Part shown: piece after piece, positions 53,249-61,915 of the stretch
How positions within the stretch are numbered: position 1 is the stretch's first letter
Layout: the number at the start of each line of letters is the position of its first letter
NCBI RefSeq assembly: GCF_900101815.1
Contig: NZ_FNAO01000002.1
Location: 62,001 to 126,000, forward strand
Reading direction: 5' to 3'
Source: Pricia antarctica
GTDB taxonomy: Bacteria > Bacteroidota > Bacteroidia > Flavobacteriales > Flavobacteriaceae
Length of the DNA: 64,000 nucleotides
Notes under the pieces: model-generated
Database searches by the model: none
Told to the model about the DNA's origin: nothing
The model's input: only the letters and a program-made list of their open reading frames with translations
Made by a program: the position numbers and the translations under genes

Positions 53249-53959
53249 CTAACTAGTTTCCGATCCGAGAAGGTCATCTGCAAAAGCAACGGGGTCAATA
53301 GCAATATCTACGATATAATCGCCTATTTTGGTTCTTCGCAATTTCGAAAGGTGCGCTCCGTTATCCAATAAACACCCCAAATCATGTGCCAAACTACGGA
53401 TATAGGTTCCTTTACTGCAAACAATCCTGAAATGCACATTCGGCAACTGAACTTTAACGATTTCAAACACCGAAACCGTCACGGATCGTTTTTTTATTTC
53501 GACTTCCTTTCCCTCACGGGCGTATTCGTAAAGCCGTTTACCATCTTTCTTCAAAGCGGAAAAAATAGGGGGACGCTGTTCGATTTCCCCGGTCAGTTGG
53601 GAAGCCGCCTCACGAATCATTTCCTCTGAAATCGTAGTGATGGAAAAGGTTTTGTCAATTTCTGTTTCCAGGTCGTAGGAAGGGGTAGTGGCACCCAAGG
53701 TTATTGTTCCGGTGTACTCCTTTACTTGCCCTTGGAGTTCGTTTATTCTTTTGGTGAACTTTCCTGTGCATATAAGTAACAGTCCCGTTGCCAAGGGGTC
53801 TAAGGTACCCGCATGCCCGATCTTGATTTTTTTCAACTGGAATTTCTTACGGATGGCCCATTTGAGTTTATTGACCGCATGAAATGATGACCAACCCAAG
53901 GGTTTGTCAATTAGTAATAGTTGCCCGTTTAGGAAGTCTTCCGCTGATAGCTGAGTCAA
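53249..53959 (-). CDS. truB: tRNA pseudouridine(55) synthase
   Basis: TruB makes pseudouridine 55 in the T-arm of tRNAs. The 236-residue protein has LLIDKPLGWSSFHAVNKLKW, the catalytic motif KIGHAGTLDPLATGLL (Asp in GTLDP), the RPPIFSALKKDG segment and CSKGTYIRSLAHDLG. The start is TTG at 53959; no ATG exists before the conserved segment. The TTG shares bases with the TGA stop of a small remnant frame directly upstream, so translation may be coupled. It is the last gene of the ftsX-DUF3098-uppP-truB series. Confidence 0.94.
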   Translation of the reverse strand: MTQLSAEDFLNGQLLLIDKPLGWSSFHAVNKLKWAIRKKFQLKKIKIGHAGTLDPLATGLLLICTGKFTKRINELQGQVKEYTGTITLGATTPSYDLETEIDKTFSITTISEEMIREAASQLTGEIEQRPPIFSALKKDGKRLYEYAREGKEVEIKKRSVTVSVFEIVKVQLPNVHFRIVCSKGTYIRSLAHDLGCLLDNGAHLSKLRRTKIGDYIVDIAIDPVAFADDLLGSETS

Positions 53960-54105
53960 AATACGATGTTATCTAAATCGACCATACTATCAATGTGACT
54001 ATCGGAATTCATCTCATTGCGAGCGTACGAATCAAAAACACTGATTTCCCTTGGATTGAAGGGCAAAATTGTTTCGATTATTATTTTATTGATTTCTGCG
54101 TCCAT
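53956..54105 (-). pseudogene. Shortened MNT-type nucleotidyltransferase (toxin-antitoxin relic)
   Basis: A 49-residue frame from ATG 54105 reads MDAEINKIIIETILPFNPRE then ISVFDSYARNEMNSDSHIDS and MVDLDNIVF. It parallels the start of MNT-domain nucleotidyltransferases, where LFGSYARGE...DSDIDLLV is expected. Here G of the GS motif is Asp and the catalytic DSDID is DSHID, so activity is probably lost, and the C-terminal half is missing. It fills the gap between uppP and truB; its TGA overlaps the truB TTG. The partner HEPN gene is absent. Confidence 0.6.
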
Positions 54106-54176
54106 GGCAGTAGTAAAGTTAAGCAAATTTGATGGATGTGTATTCGTCTATAAAAGAGGTGGAGATGATACAATGA

Positions 54177-54962
54177 TCACACTACGGTCAGTGGCCTCAC
54201 GAAATAATGGATCAAAAGCAGCGCGATACCAACGATTATCCGATAATAACCAAAAGCTTTAAAGCCGTTTTTGCTGAGGTAGTCGATAAAGGTCTTGATA
54301 GCTAAAAGGGCAACCAAAAAGCCGACCACATTACCGATGATCAAAAGGTTGATCTGCTCGCCGGTCAAGGTGAAGCCAGCGGTGTAATAGTCGTAACTTT
54401 TTTTTAGCGTAGCCCCCAACATGGTAGGTACGGCCAGAAAGAACGAGAATTCAGCTGCGGCGGTCCGCGATAGTTTTTGGGACATACCGCCAACGATACT
54501 CGCACCACTTCTAGAAACACCGGGAATCATGGCCAAACATTGAAAGACACCGATTTTAAAGGCCGTGGCGTAGGAAATATGCGTTTCCTCGGCGTCCCCG
54601 AACCAATCGTCGACTTTTAACAGAATAAAGCCACCAATAACCAAGGATATCGCTACCGTAATCGGATTTTCAAGCAACGAATCAATGACATCGCTGAGCA
54701 GTAGCCCAAGTACCACGGCCGGAATAAAGGCGACCAAGAGCTTGTAATAAAAATCCATAGTCTGAAAAAAGCGCTTGAAATACAGCACTACGACCGAAAG
54801 AATGGTTCCGAGTTGAATGACGATGGTAAACAACTTGGTAAAATCATCAGAGGCGATACCAAAAAAAGAGGAAGCGATGATCATATGCCCGGTAGAGGAA
54901 ACGGGTAAATATTCGGTGATACCCTCGATAATTGCGAGTATAATGGCTTGTAAATAATCCAA
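54177..54962 (-). CDS. uppP: Undecaprenyl-diphosphate phosphatase (BacA/UppP)
   Basis: The inner-membrane enzyme dephosphorylates undecaprenyl diphosphate, recycling the lipid carrier of peptidoglycan synthesis. The 261-residue protein has eight or so helices and both catalytic segments: [17 protein letters not shown] (about 13-29) and [10 protein letters not shown] in the middle. The start is TTG at 54962, only three bases after the DUF3098 stop, so the genes are tightly coupled. Confidence 0.94.
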   Translation of the reverse strand: MDYLQAIILAIIEGITEYLPVSSTGHMIIASSFFGIASDDFTKLFTIVIQLGTILSVVVLYFKRFFQTMDFYYKLLVAFIPAVVLGLLLSDVIDSLLENPITVAISLVIGGFILLKVDDWFGDAEETHISYATAFKIGVFQCLAMIPGVSRSGASIVGGMSQKLSRTAAAEFSFFLAVPTMLGATLKKSYDYYTAGFTLTGEQINLLIIGNVVGFLVALLAIKTFIDYLSKNGFKAFGYYRIIVGIALLLIHYFVRPLTVV

Positions 54963-54965
54963 AAG

Positions 54966-55232
54966 CTATGACTTCTTGTGGGGGTTCAATAAAATAGCGT
55001 AAACTTCGATGCCAAGGCCTATTAGTACAAGGGTTGGGGCCAACCGTATTCTTTGAAAGTTGTAAATCTTCTCATTGAACACATTGGGGTCATCAGTTCC
55101 GCCGCCGCTCATCAAAATAAAGCCCAAAGCGATAAAGGCAATACCGATAAACATGAACATATAGTTCTTTTTTTGGAAAATGAATTCCTGTTTCGGCTGT
55201 TGATCTGTTTTTGTAGTATGTCTCTTGGCCAT
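54966..55232 (-). CDS. DUF3098 small membrane protein
   Basis: The 88-residue protein has two hydrophobic helices (about 28-43 and 66-82) and the segment NYMFMFIGIAFIALGFILMSGGGTDDPNVFNEKIYNFQR, whose GGGxDDPxxFN turn is the DUF3098 hallmark. Its place between ftsX and uppP is conserved in Flavobacteriia. It may assist division or wall synthesis at the membrane; the function is unproved. Confidence 0.88.
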   Translation of the reverse strand: MAKRHTTKTDQQPKQEFIFQKKNYMFMFIGIAFIALGFILMSGGGTDDPNVFNEKIYNFQRIRLAPTLVLIGLGIEVYAILLNPHKKS

Positions 55233-55260
55233 GCTGTAAAAGTAGTTAAAAGTGATGGGT

Positions 55261-55306
55261 AAAAGTTTATGGGTTTATAGATTATTCGTTTACAGGTTAG
55301 TTTATC
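55261..55306 (+). repeat. Repeat R5: single GTTTAT-repeat arm
   Basis: AAAAGTTTATGGGTTTATAG (55261-55280) followed by weaker GTTTAC and GTTTAT copies repeats the theme of R1 and R3 in the efflux operon. No matching right arm or hairpin is seen nearby. It fills the 152-base gap between the DUF3098 gene and ftsX. Confidence 0.5.
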
Positions 55307-55384
55307 CTCCGTTACTCGCGACAGCCTTGCTTCGTAGTATCGGTCAATACTAAGCCTCTCCATCCCATAATCTAAAAACCTTAT

Positions 55385-56263
55385 TTAATAGTATAGCGCA
55401 TCGGTTCTTAAATTCAAAAAGCGTTGTGTGGCGAAATAGGTGCAGACCAGCGATATCAGTATTCCCAGCAAAAAAACACTTCCGAAAAGTAGGGCTAGCA
55501 TTTCGATGTCTCCAAAAAGTTGTAGTTCGGGGAAGGTTTTGTCCAGATAAAACAAGGAGGCCGCAAGTGCTGCCATGGCGATGACCGCGCCCAACATGCC
55601 CAGCTTTACGTTCGTCCATATAAAAGGTTTCCGGATGAAGGTTTTCGTAGCCCCCACCATTTGCATAGTTTTGATAATGAATCTTTTGGAATAAATGGAA
55701 AGGCGGATCGAACTATTGATCAATAGAAAGGCGATAAACGTGAAGATACCACTGGCCACCAAGATCCAAAAGCTGATTTTCTTGACATTTTCGCTGAGGA
55801 GACCTACGAGCGGTTTGTCATAGCTGACTTCTTCCACAAAGGTTTTTTCCGATAGTCCGCCTGCAATTTTCTCGATTTCCTCTGGGGTTACGAAATCCGC
55901 ACGCAGCTTTAGGTCGATGGAATTTTTTAAGGGATTATAGCCGAGAAAGTCCTGAAAATCCTCCCCAATTTCGGCGCTGTGCTGTTCAGCGGCCTGTTCT
56001 TTCGATACATAGGAAACTGATTTGGTATGTTCGGCCATCGCAAGGGTCTTCTGCAGCTGTTCGGCTTCCGATTCCTTAGCGTCGTCTTTCAGGAAGATGG
56101 ATATCGTGATCTGTTCCTTAAAGTGATCGGCCATTTTCTTGGTATTGACGACCAACAATCCTAAAATCCCCAATAGAAATAATACCAGCGCGATACTTAA
56201 CACTACGGAGAAGTAGGAGGATATCAGTTTTTGCTTTTGGTATTGTTCGAAGGATCTACTCAT
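55385..56263 (-). CDS. ftsX: Cell-division permease FtsX
   Basis: FtsX works with FtsE at the septum, activating peptidoglycan hydrolases. The 292-residue protein has one N-terminal helix (SSYFSVVLSIALVLFLLGILGLL), an extracytoplasmic domain (residues 45-165) with VSYVSKEQAAEQHSAEIGED, and three C-terminal helices containing LVASGIFTFIAFLLINSSIR and the QMVGATKTFIRKPF loop typical of FtsX. FtsE is not in the window. It starts the ftsX-DUF3098-uppP-truB series. Confidence 0.92.
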   Translation of the reverse strand: MSRSFEQYQKQKLISSYFSVVLSIALVLFLLGILGLLVVNTKKMADHFKEQITISIFLKDDAKESEAEQLQKTLAMAEHTKSVSYVSKEQAAEQHSAEIGEDFQDFLGYNPLKNSIDLKLRADFVTPEEIEKIAGGLSEKTFVEEVSYDKPLVGLLSENVKKISFWILVASGIFTFIAFLLINSSIRLSIYSKRFIIKTMQMVGATKTFIRKPFIWTNVKLGMLGAVIAMAALAASLFYLDKTFPELQLFGDIEMLALLFGSVFLLGILISLVCTYFATQRFLNLRTDALYY

Positions 56264-56449
56264 GTAATGTCTGCTCTACACCCGCAAATTTAGGAAAGTA
56301 AATCGAATAAACTTATTTTTGCCTTGAACAGATTAGAAAGGCAATAAACGGTCAGGGGTATTGTTTTAGTGATATTCTGGATTATTGAATAGAACGATGG
56401 CATTTAGACAGGGAACCTGACAAGTTTAAAGCGGAAAAACACAATATAC

Positions 56450-59400
56450 ATGCACTACGATTTCGGGAAGATAGAGAAAAAGTGGCAGAATATTTGGGCG
56501 AAGAGGGGCACTTTCAAGGCCGAAAATAATTCCGAAAGGAAAAAATTCTATGTTTTGGATATGTTCCCTTATCCGTCGGGAGCCGGACTTCACGTAGGCC
56601 ATCCTTTAGGATATATTGCGAGTGATATCTACGCCCGCTACAAAAGGCACAAGGGTTATAATGTGTTGCATCCCATGGGATATGATTCCTTCGGATTGCC
56701 TGCAGAGCAGTACGCCATTCAGACCGGGCAGCATCCCGCCATCACTACCGAAGAAAATATCAAGACCTATCGCCGGCAATTGGATCAATTGGGATTTTCG
56801 TTCGATTGGAGCCGTGAGATCCGTACGTCAGATCCCAAGTATTACAAATGGACACAATGGGTGTTCATTCAACTTTTCAATTCGTGGTACAATTCGGATT
56901 CGGATAAGGCCGAACCCATCGAAGACTTGGTCTCCATTTTTGAAAGGGATGGAAATACCAATGTAAATGCGGTGTGCGATGACGATATCCCCAACTTTTC
57001 TGCGGATGAATGGAATGCCTCTTCATCCAATAAAAAACAGGAAACACTCCTTAAGTACCGCCTCACCTATCTCGCGGACGCCGATGTCAATTGGTGTCCG
57101 GCATTGGGAACCGTACTGGCCAACGACGAAATCGTCAACGGGGTTTCCGAACGTGGTGGCCATCCGGTCGTACGCAAAAAAATGAGGCAATGGATGATGC
57201 GTATCACCGCCTACACCCAGCGTCTTTTGGACGGTCTCGATAAAATCGATTGGCCGCAGCCCTTGAAAGATTCGCAGGCAAATTGGATAGGGAGAAGCGA
57301 AGGGGCAACCGTAAAGTTTAGGGTACGGAGTTCTGAAAACGGCGTTGTTTCCGACAACATTGATGACGACGAAATTACCAAAGATGCTGAAACTATCAAA
57401 GATGCTGAAACTGCAGCACATAACCCAGCACTTTTTATCGATGTCTTTACGACCAGGCCCGACACCATCTTCGGAGTTTCTTTTATGACTTTGGCCCCCG
57501 AGCACGAACTCGTGTCCAAAATCACCACTTCCGATCAAAAAGCAGCGGTCGAGGCCTACGTCGAGGCAACCGCCAAACGATCCGAACGAGATCGTATGGC
57601 GGATGTCAAGACGATTACGGGAGCCTTTACAGGTGCCTATGCCGAACATCCGTTTACGAAAGAACCCATTCCGATTTGGATCGGGGACTATGTCTTGGCC
57701 GGTTACGGCACCGGAGCGGTCATGTCCGTGCCCTGCGGGGATCAGCGGGATTACGATTTTGCGAAGCACTTCGGTATCAACATCCCTAATATTTTTGAGG
57801 GCATCGATATTTCCGAGGAAGCCTTTGCGGACAAGGAGAAGACCATTATCACAAATTCCGATTTTTTAAACGGATTGCCCTATAAAAAAGCAGTCAAAAA
57901 ATCCATTGCCGAACTCGAAACCTTGGGACAAGGCGAAGGAAAGATTAACTACCGGCTGCGGGATGCCGTTTTTAGCCGTCAGCGGTACTGGGGTGAGCCT
58001 TTCCCGGTATATTATGTGGACGGTATGCCTCAGATGATTGCGGACGAACACCTGCCCATCATGCTTCCGGAAGTCGAAAAGTACCTCCCCACCGAAACCG
58101 GCGAGCCGCCCTTGGGCAACGCCACCGATTGGGCTTGGGACACGAATACGAATCAGGTGGTTTCGAATGAAAATGTCGCTCCGAGCGCTCGCCTGCAGGT
58201 GAGCGAGAGGGCCAACTCGAATTTCACGCCGAGTAGTTCTGCTGAGCGCAGTGGAAGTACCGATAAGGGCCAATCAAATAACAATTTCGCCCCGAGCGCA
58301 GTCGAGGAGCAATCGAACGACAATGGCGTCTACCCGTTAGAGCTAAACACTATGCCGGGCTGGGCAGGAAGTTCCCAGTATTTCAACCGCTACATGGACC
58401 CGCACAATGATGATGAAATCTTCTCGCAAGAAGCCATCGACTACTGGCAAGATGTGGATCTGTATATCGGAGGCAGCGAACACGCCACCGGCCATTTGCT
58501 GTACAGTCGTTTTTGGCAGAAGTTTATGTTCGATAGGGGGTTGGTGCCTGTTGATGAGTATGCCAAAAAGCTAATTAATCAGGGAATGATTACGGGGACT
58601 AGTGCTTTTGTGCATCGTTGGGATTATACGATTGGTGAGAATAAGAAAGCAGAGAAAAAAAATGTATTTATAAGTCAAAAGTTTGTAAAAAAAATGTTGT
58701 CTAAATCATTGTTTCTTGAGGATGTTCTTGAGAACTACGAGATATTAAGGAAATCGATATTTGATTTTCATGAAAAGGATAAAAACGAGATGGGATTTAT
58801 TAAAGTCACCGATTCTCCAAGTTCCATTTCTAAAATACATTCGGATGTATCGTTGGTGAATTCTTCGGATGAATTAGATATCCAAGCCTTCATAAAGTGG
58901 CAACCAGATTCTGAAAATTCCATGTTCATTTTAGAGAATGGCGAAATCTATGATGTAAAAACCTCCCCTGAAGGAAGCTCAGGAGGAGCCTTTATAGTGA
59001 ACCGCGAAGTAGAAAAAATGTCTAAATCCAAATACAACGTTGTCAATCCAGAAAATATCGTGAAAGAATACGGGGCCGACAGCCTGCGTATGTACGAAAT
59101 GTTCCTCGGCCCGATGGAGCAATCCAAACCTTGGAACACGGCGGGGATTACAGGCGTTCACGGCTTCCTAAAAAAACTATGGAAGCTTTACCACTCCGGC
59201 CCTAACGGTGAGTTTACGGTAGCCGATTTAGAAAGGCCGGCTATTTCCCAGACAACGGGCACCGAAGCGTCGGGCGGGGGCGACTCTTTCGCCAAGACTT
59301 CCGACAATCAACCACAATCAAAAGACGAAGGTCTCAGGGAGGCTGACAAGCCGGCTCCCGAAAGCCTAAAAACCCTTCACAAAACCATAAAAAAGGTAGA

Positions 59401-59818
59401 AGACGATATCCAAAATTTTAGTTTCAACACTTCCGTCTCCACTTTTATGATCTGTGTGAACGAACTGACATCCCAAAAATGTACCAGCCGCGAAATTTTA
59501 GAGCCTTTGGCCATTTTGATGTCCCCCTACGCCCCACATATCGCCGAAGAGCTCTGGGAAAAACTGGGCCATACCGAATCGATTGCGACCGCATCCTTCC
59601 CGAAATTTGAGGAAAAATATATAGTGGAGAGCAGCAAGGAGTACCCCATATCCTTCAATGGCAAAACCCGCTTTACGATGGAGCTATCGTTGGATTTGGA
59701 CAGGAAGCAAATCGAAGAAGTCGTAATGGCGCATAAAAAGACCCAGCAGCAATTAGACGGCCGTACGCCCAAAAAAGTAATTGTGGTGCCCGGAAAAATT
59801 GTAAATATCGTAGGGTAA
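56450..59818 (+). CDS. leuS: Leucine-tRNA ligase with several unusual insertions
   Basis: LeuRS charges tRNA-Leu. The 1122-residue protein has the HVGH motif (48-51), the editing domain with TTRPDTIFGVSFMTLAPEH, the KMSKS motif (near 857) and anticodon-binding C-terminus ending VIVVPGKIVNIVG. Family members of Flavobacteriia are shorter (about 950, from memory). Three extra regions stand out: residues 570-625 made from a dispersed palindromic repeat, residues 720-800 encoded by DNA of about 30% G+C, and residues 928-970 of low complexity. The frame stays open through all of them. Confidence 0.93.
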   Translation: MHYDFGKIEKKWQNIWAKRGTFKAENNSERKKFYVLDMFPYPSGAGLHVGHPLGYIASDIYARYKRHKGYNVLHPMGYDSFGLPAEQYAIQTGQHPAITTEENIKTYRRQLDQLGFSFDWSREIRTSDPKYYKWTQWVFIQLFNSWYNSDSDKAEPIEDLVSIFERDGNTNVNAVCDDDIPNFSADEWNASSSNKKQETLLKYRLTYLADADVNWCPALGTVLANDEIVNGVSERGGHPVVRKKMRQWMMRITAYTQRLLDGLDKIDWPQPLKDSQANWIGRSEGATVKFRVRSSENGVVSDNIDDDEITKDAETIKDAETAAHNPALFIDVFTTRPDTIFGVSFMTLAPEHELVSKITTSDQKAAVEAYVEATAKRSERDRMADVKTITGAFTGAYAEHPFTKEPIPIWIGDYVLAGYGTGAVMSVPCGDQRDYDFAKHFGINIPNIFEGIDISEEAFADKEKTIITNSDFLNGLPYKKAVKKSIAELETLGQGEGKINYRLRDAVFSRQRYWGEPFPVYYVDGMPQMIADEHLPIMLPEVEKYLPTETGEPPLGNATDWAWDTNTNQVVSNENVAPSARLQVSERANSNFTPSSSAERSGSTDKGQSNNNFAPSAVEEQSNDNGVYPLELNTMPGWAGSSQYFNRYMDPHNDDEIFSQEAIDYWQDVDLYIGGSEHATGHLLYSRFWQKFMFDRGLVPVDEYAKKLINQGMITGTSAFVHRWDYTIGENKKAEKKNVFISQKFVKKMLSKSLFLEDVLENYEILRKSIFDFHEKDKNEMGFIKVTDSPSSISKIHSDVSLVNSSDELDIQAFIKWQPDSENSMFILENGEIYDVKTSPEGSSGGAFIVNREVEKMSKSKYNVVNPENIVKEYGADSLRMYEMFLGPMEQSKPWNTAGITGVHGFLKKLWKLYHSGPNGEFTVADLERPAISQTTGTEASGGGDSFAKTSDNQPQSKDEGLREADKPAPESLKTLHKTIKKVEDDIQNFSFNTSVSTFMICVNELTSQKCTSREILEPLAILMSPYAPHIAEELWEKLGHTESIATASFPKFEEKYIVESSKEYPISFNGKTRFTMELSLDLDRKQIEEVVMAHKKTQQQLDGRTPKKVIVVPGKIVNIVG
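58161..58325 (+). repeat. Three in-frame palindromic repeat units inside leuS
   Basis: Units start near 58174 (TGTCGCTCCGAGCGCTCGCC, followed by GGTGAGCGAGAGG), 58224 (CACGCCGAGTAGTTCTGCTG, then AGCGCAGTGGAAGTAC) and 58285 (TTCGCCCCGAGCGCAGTCGA). CGAGCGC/GCGCTCG and CTGAGCGCAG parts are palindromic. They encode NVAPSARLQ, NFTPSSSAERSG and NFAPSAVEE. The theme resembles dispersed repeats of Flavobacteriia. Confidence 0.65.
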
Positions 59819-59836
59819 CTTCGTTTAAATACAGTC

Positions 59837-60091
59837 ATGGACTATATAGAAATTCTAGGTCTTGTCGCGGCCACCCTGACAACGGCTGCCTTTTTGCCCC
59901 AAGTGTTTAAGACCTGGCAACAGAAATCGACCAAAGATATCTCCCTGACCATGTACCTTGTAATGTTTGTGGGGGTGGTGCTATGGTGTATGTATGGTAT
60001 TCTAATAGAGAGTTTTCCTGTAACGTTGGCGAATGCCCTTACGGCTCTCTTGCTATTTACCATGCTGTTACTGAAATTAAAATACAAATAG
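59837..60091 (+). CDS. SemiSWEET-type transporter
   Basis: The 84-residue inner-membrane protein has three helices and the PQ motif in AAFLPQVFKTWQQKSTKDIS. SemiSWEETs are half-size bacterial relatives of SWEET sugar uniporters and work as dimers. NALTALLLF forms the third helix. It begins 18 bases after leuS and may be transcribed with it. The substrate is unknown. Confidence 0.9.
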   Translation: MDYIEILGLVAATLTTAAFLPQVFKTWQQKSTKDISLTMYLVMFVGVVLWCMYGILIESFPVTLANALTALLLFTMLLLKLKYK

Positions 60092-60266
60092 GCCGGGGCT
60101 TTTTGAAACAGAAGGTAATTTTGTCATACTAAATGGAGACCTATTGATATGGCGAGGTTTTTGATATCTTAGAGAAAGGGAATTTCGCCGCCTCTATCTC
60201 GAATCATCGCTTTAAAGGACGGAAGTTTTTTGGATTTAAAATTATAAAAGCAAAACAAGAGAAATT

Positions 60267-60962
60267 ATGATAGGATATTATATTCTGATCGGCGCCATCG
60301 CCTTGGTCAGCTGGCTGGTGAGCAGAAAGTTAAAAAGTAAGTTCAAGCATTATTCCACTGTTCATCTGCAAAACGGCATGAGCGGTGCCGAGATTGCCGA
60401 AAAAATGCTGTCGGACAATGGCATCCGCGACGTAAAAGTGGTTTCTACGGCCGGTAGGTTGACGGACCATTATAATCCGAAAACCAAAACGGTAAACTTG
60501 AGCGAAGGGGTTTACAGCCAACGCAATGCCGCCGCCGCTGCGGTCGCTGCCCACGAATGTGGCCACGCGGTTCAACATGCCCAGGCTTATGAATGGTTGA
60601 CTTTGCGTTCTAAATTGGTGCCGGTGGTCAGTGTGACCTCAAGCATGTCAATGTGGGTGGTTTTCGGTGGACTTATGCTAGGGGCAGCAGCCGGAGTAGG
60701 TTTCGGATACTGGGTCGCCGTTGCGGGTCTGATTATGATGGGAATGGCCACTTTGTTCAGTTTTATTACGCTTCCGGTAGAGTACGACGCCAGCCATCGT
60801 GCCTTGGCATGGTTAAAATCAAAAAATGTAGTTACTCCACAAGAATATAAGGGTTCCGAAGATGCTCTGAAATGGGCTGCCCGCACCTATTTGGTAGCCG
60901 CAATCGGTTCTTTGGCCACTTTGGTCTATTGGGGGCTACAGGTTTTCGGGGGAAGGGATTAA
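60267..60962 (+). CDS. Membrane zinc metallopeptidase (YugP-like)
   Basis: The 231-residue inner-membrane protein has an N-terminal helix, the zinc motif HECGH at 96-100 within AAAAAVAAHECGHAVQHA, two or three further helices and the segment LPVEYDASHRALAWLK, which holds the third zinc ligand region. The family (neutral zinc metallopeptidase) has an unclear substrate. NGMSGAEIAEKMLSDNGIRDV and HYNPKTKTVNLSEGVY are typical. Confidence 0.92.
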   Translation: MIGYYILIGAIALVSWLVSRKLKSKFKHYSTVHLQNGMSGAEIAEKMLSDNGIRDVKVVSTAGRLTDHYNPKTKTVNLSEGVYSQRNAAAAAVAAHECGHAVQHAQAYEWLTLRSKLVPVVSVTSSMSMWVVFGGLMLGAAAGVGFGYWVAVAGLIMMGMATLFSFITLPVEYDASHRALAWLKSKNVVTPQEYKGSEDALKWAARTYLVAAIGSLATLVYWGLQVFGGRD

Positions 60963-61094
60963 GTGATGATTTGATTTGCAGAACGCATTCGGACTGACCT
61001 GCAAGGTGTTGCCGACCATAGAAGGCCTTCCTTCATATCGGCCAAAATAGTAATACCTCGTGGAAAGGCCTAACAGGCAAAGTTTTGCAGTTTA

Positions 61095-61248
61095 GGGTTT
61101 GTTCATAAATAAGACGTACGAATTATAGGCAGTTATTTTGTTTGTCAACAAGGCGAAAAACGCGGGCATAAAATTACGGCGAGTATTTTCAAAGCAGTTG
61201 GCGAGTAAAGAACCAGTAGAAATATATGGGTTATTTATGAACAGAGCC
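61095..61248. mobile_element. 154-bp MITE with 3-bp target duplication
   Basis: Ends GGGTTTGTTCATAAATAA (61095-61112) and, inverted, TTATTTATGAACAGAGCC (61231-61248) match over the 13 bases TGTTCATAAATAA plus further positions. TTA lies directly outside on both sides (61092-61094 and 61249-61251), a TNA target duplication as made by IS5-type elements of the IS1031 group. There is no transposase frame inside; the element is probably a nonautonomous derivative. IS family assignment is inference. Confidence 0.75.
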
Positions 61249-61265
61249 TTAGTCTGAATAGTATT

Positions 61266-61302
61266 AAAGACCCCAAAGGTTATCAATACCTTCGGGGTCT
61301 TT
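61266..61302. terminator. Bidirectional terminator
   Basis: AAAGACCCCAAAGGT (61266-61280) pairs with ACCTTCGGGGTCTTT (61288-61302) with one mismatch around TATCAAT. Together with A and T tracts it can end both the peptidase transcript and the Lrp gene, whose stop is at 61306. Confidence 0.75.
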
Positions 61303-61305
61303 GCA

Positions 61306-61776
61306 TTAAATGGTAATCTGCCGATCGATCTGCTGATCTAAAGAAATAAACGTTTCCGTACGTGAAACCCCTTCGATTTGTTGAATATCCTTGTTCAGCA
61401 CGTGCATCAGGTGTTCATTATCCCTGCAGAGCACTTTGATTAAAATTGACCAGTTCCCGGTGGTATAATGGCATTCCAACACTTCGGGAATCTTTTCCAA
61501 CTGCTTGACGGCGGCAGGGTTGCTCATGGCCTTGTCCAGATAAATGCCGATATAGGCCATGGTGGTGTAACCCATAACTTTGGGGTCGATGACGAACTTT
61601 GATCCGGCCAATAGTCCCGATGCTTCTAGTTTTCGTAATCTTTGATGAATGGCCGCTCCTGAGATACCAATATTTCTAGCAATTTCTAGAATGGGTTTCC
61701 GGGCATCGGCCATTAAGAACCTTAGTATTTTCTTGTCTATGCCGTCAATTTTTACCTTTTCGTTATTGGATTTCAT
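61306..61776 (-). CDS. Lrp/AsnC-family transcriptional regulator
   Basis: The 156-residue protein has an N-terminal winged helix-turn-helix (ILEIARNIGISGAAIHQRLRKLE) and a C-terminal RAM domain (TTMAYIGIYLDKAMSNPAAV; VLECHYTTGNWSILIKVLCRD). Lrp proteins sense amino acids, often as octamers. It lies 139 bases downstream of a saccharopine dehydrogenase gene on the same strand, so lysine or a related amino acid is a plausible effector, which is inferred. Confidence 0.93.
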   Translation of the reverse strand: MKSNNEKVKIDGIDKKILRFLMADARKPILEIARNIGISGAAIHQRLRKLEASGLLAGSKFVIDPKVMGYTTMAYIGIYLDKAMSNPAAVKQLEKIPEVLECHYTTGNWSILIKVLCRDNEHLMHVLNKDIQQIEGVSRTETFISLDQQIDRQITI

Positions 61777-61915
61777 GGTTCAGGTTTCGGTTTAATAGTA
61801 AAAGTAGAAAAATTACCTGAAAGTTGACAGTATTGAGGTTCCTTCCCCAAAGCACAGGAAGGAATAAAAAGGGATACTATCCTTTAAGAACCGGGTTTTA
61901 AAAAGGCTCTATGCT

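Noticed and set aside
57023-57769. 248-residue frame opposite leuS
   Set aside because: It lies wholly inside the well-supported leuS coding region on the other strand, has no recognisable motif and arises from the codon bias of leuS.
56450-59818. Assembly error as explanation of the long leuS
   Set aside because: The frame stays open through all inserted segments and all synthetase motifs are in order, so a misassembly is less likely than true insertions, though raw reads could decide.
61092-61286. 64-residue minus-strand frame
   Set aside because: It is contained almost wholly in the MITE and crosses its ends and a terminator, so it is not a gene.
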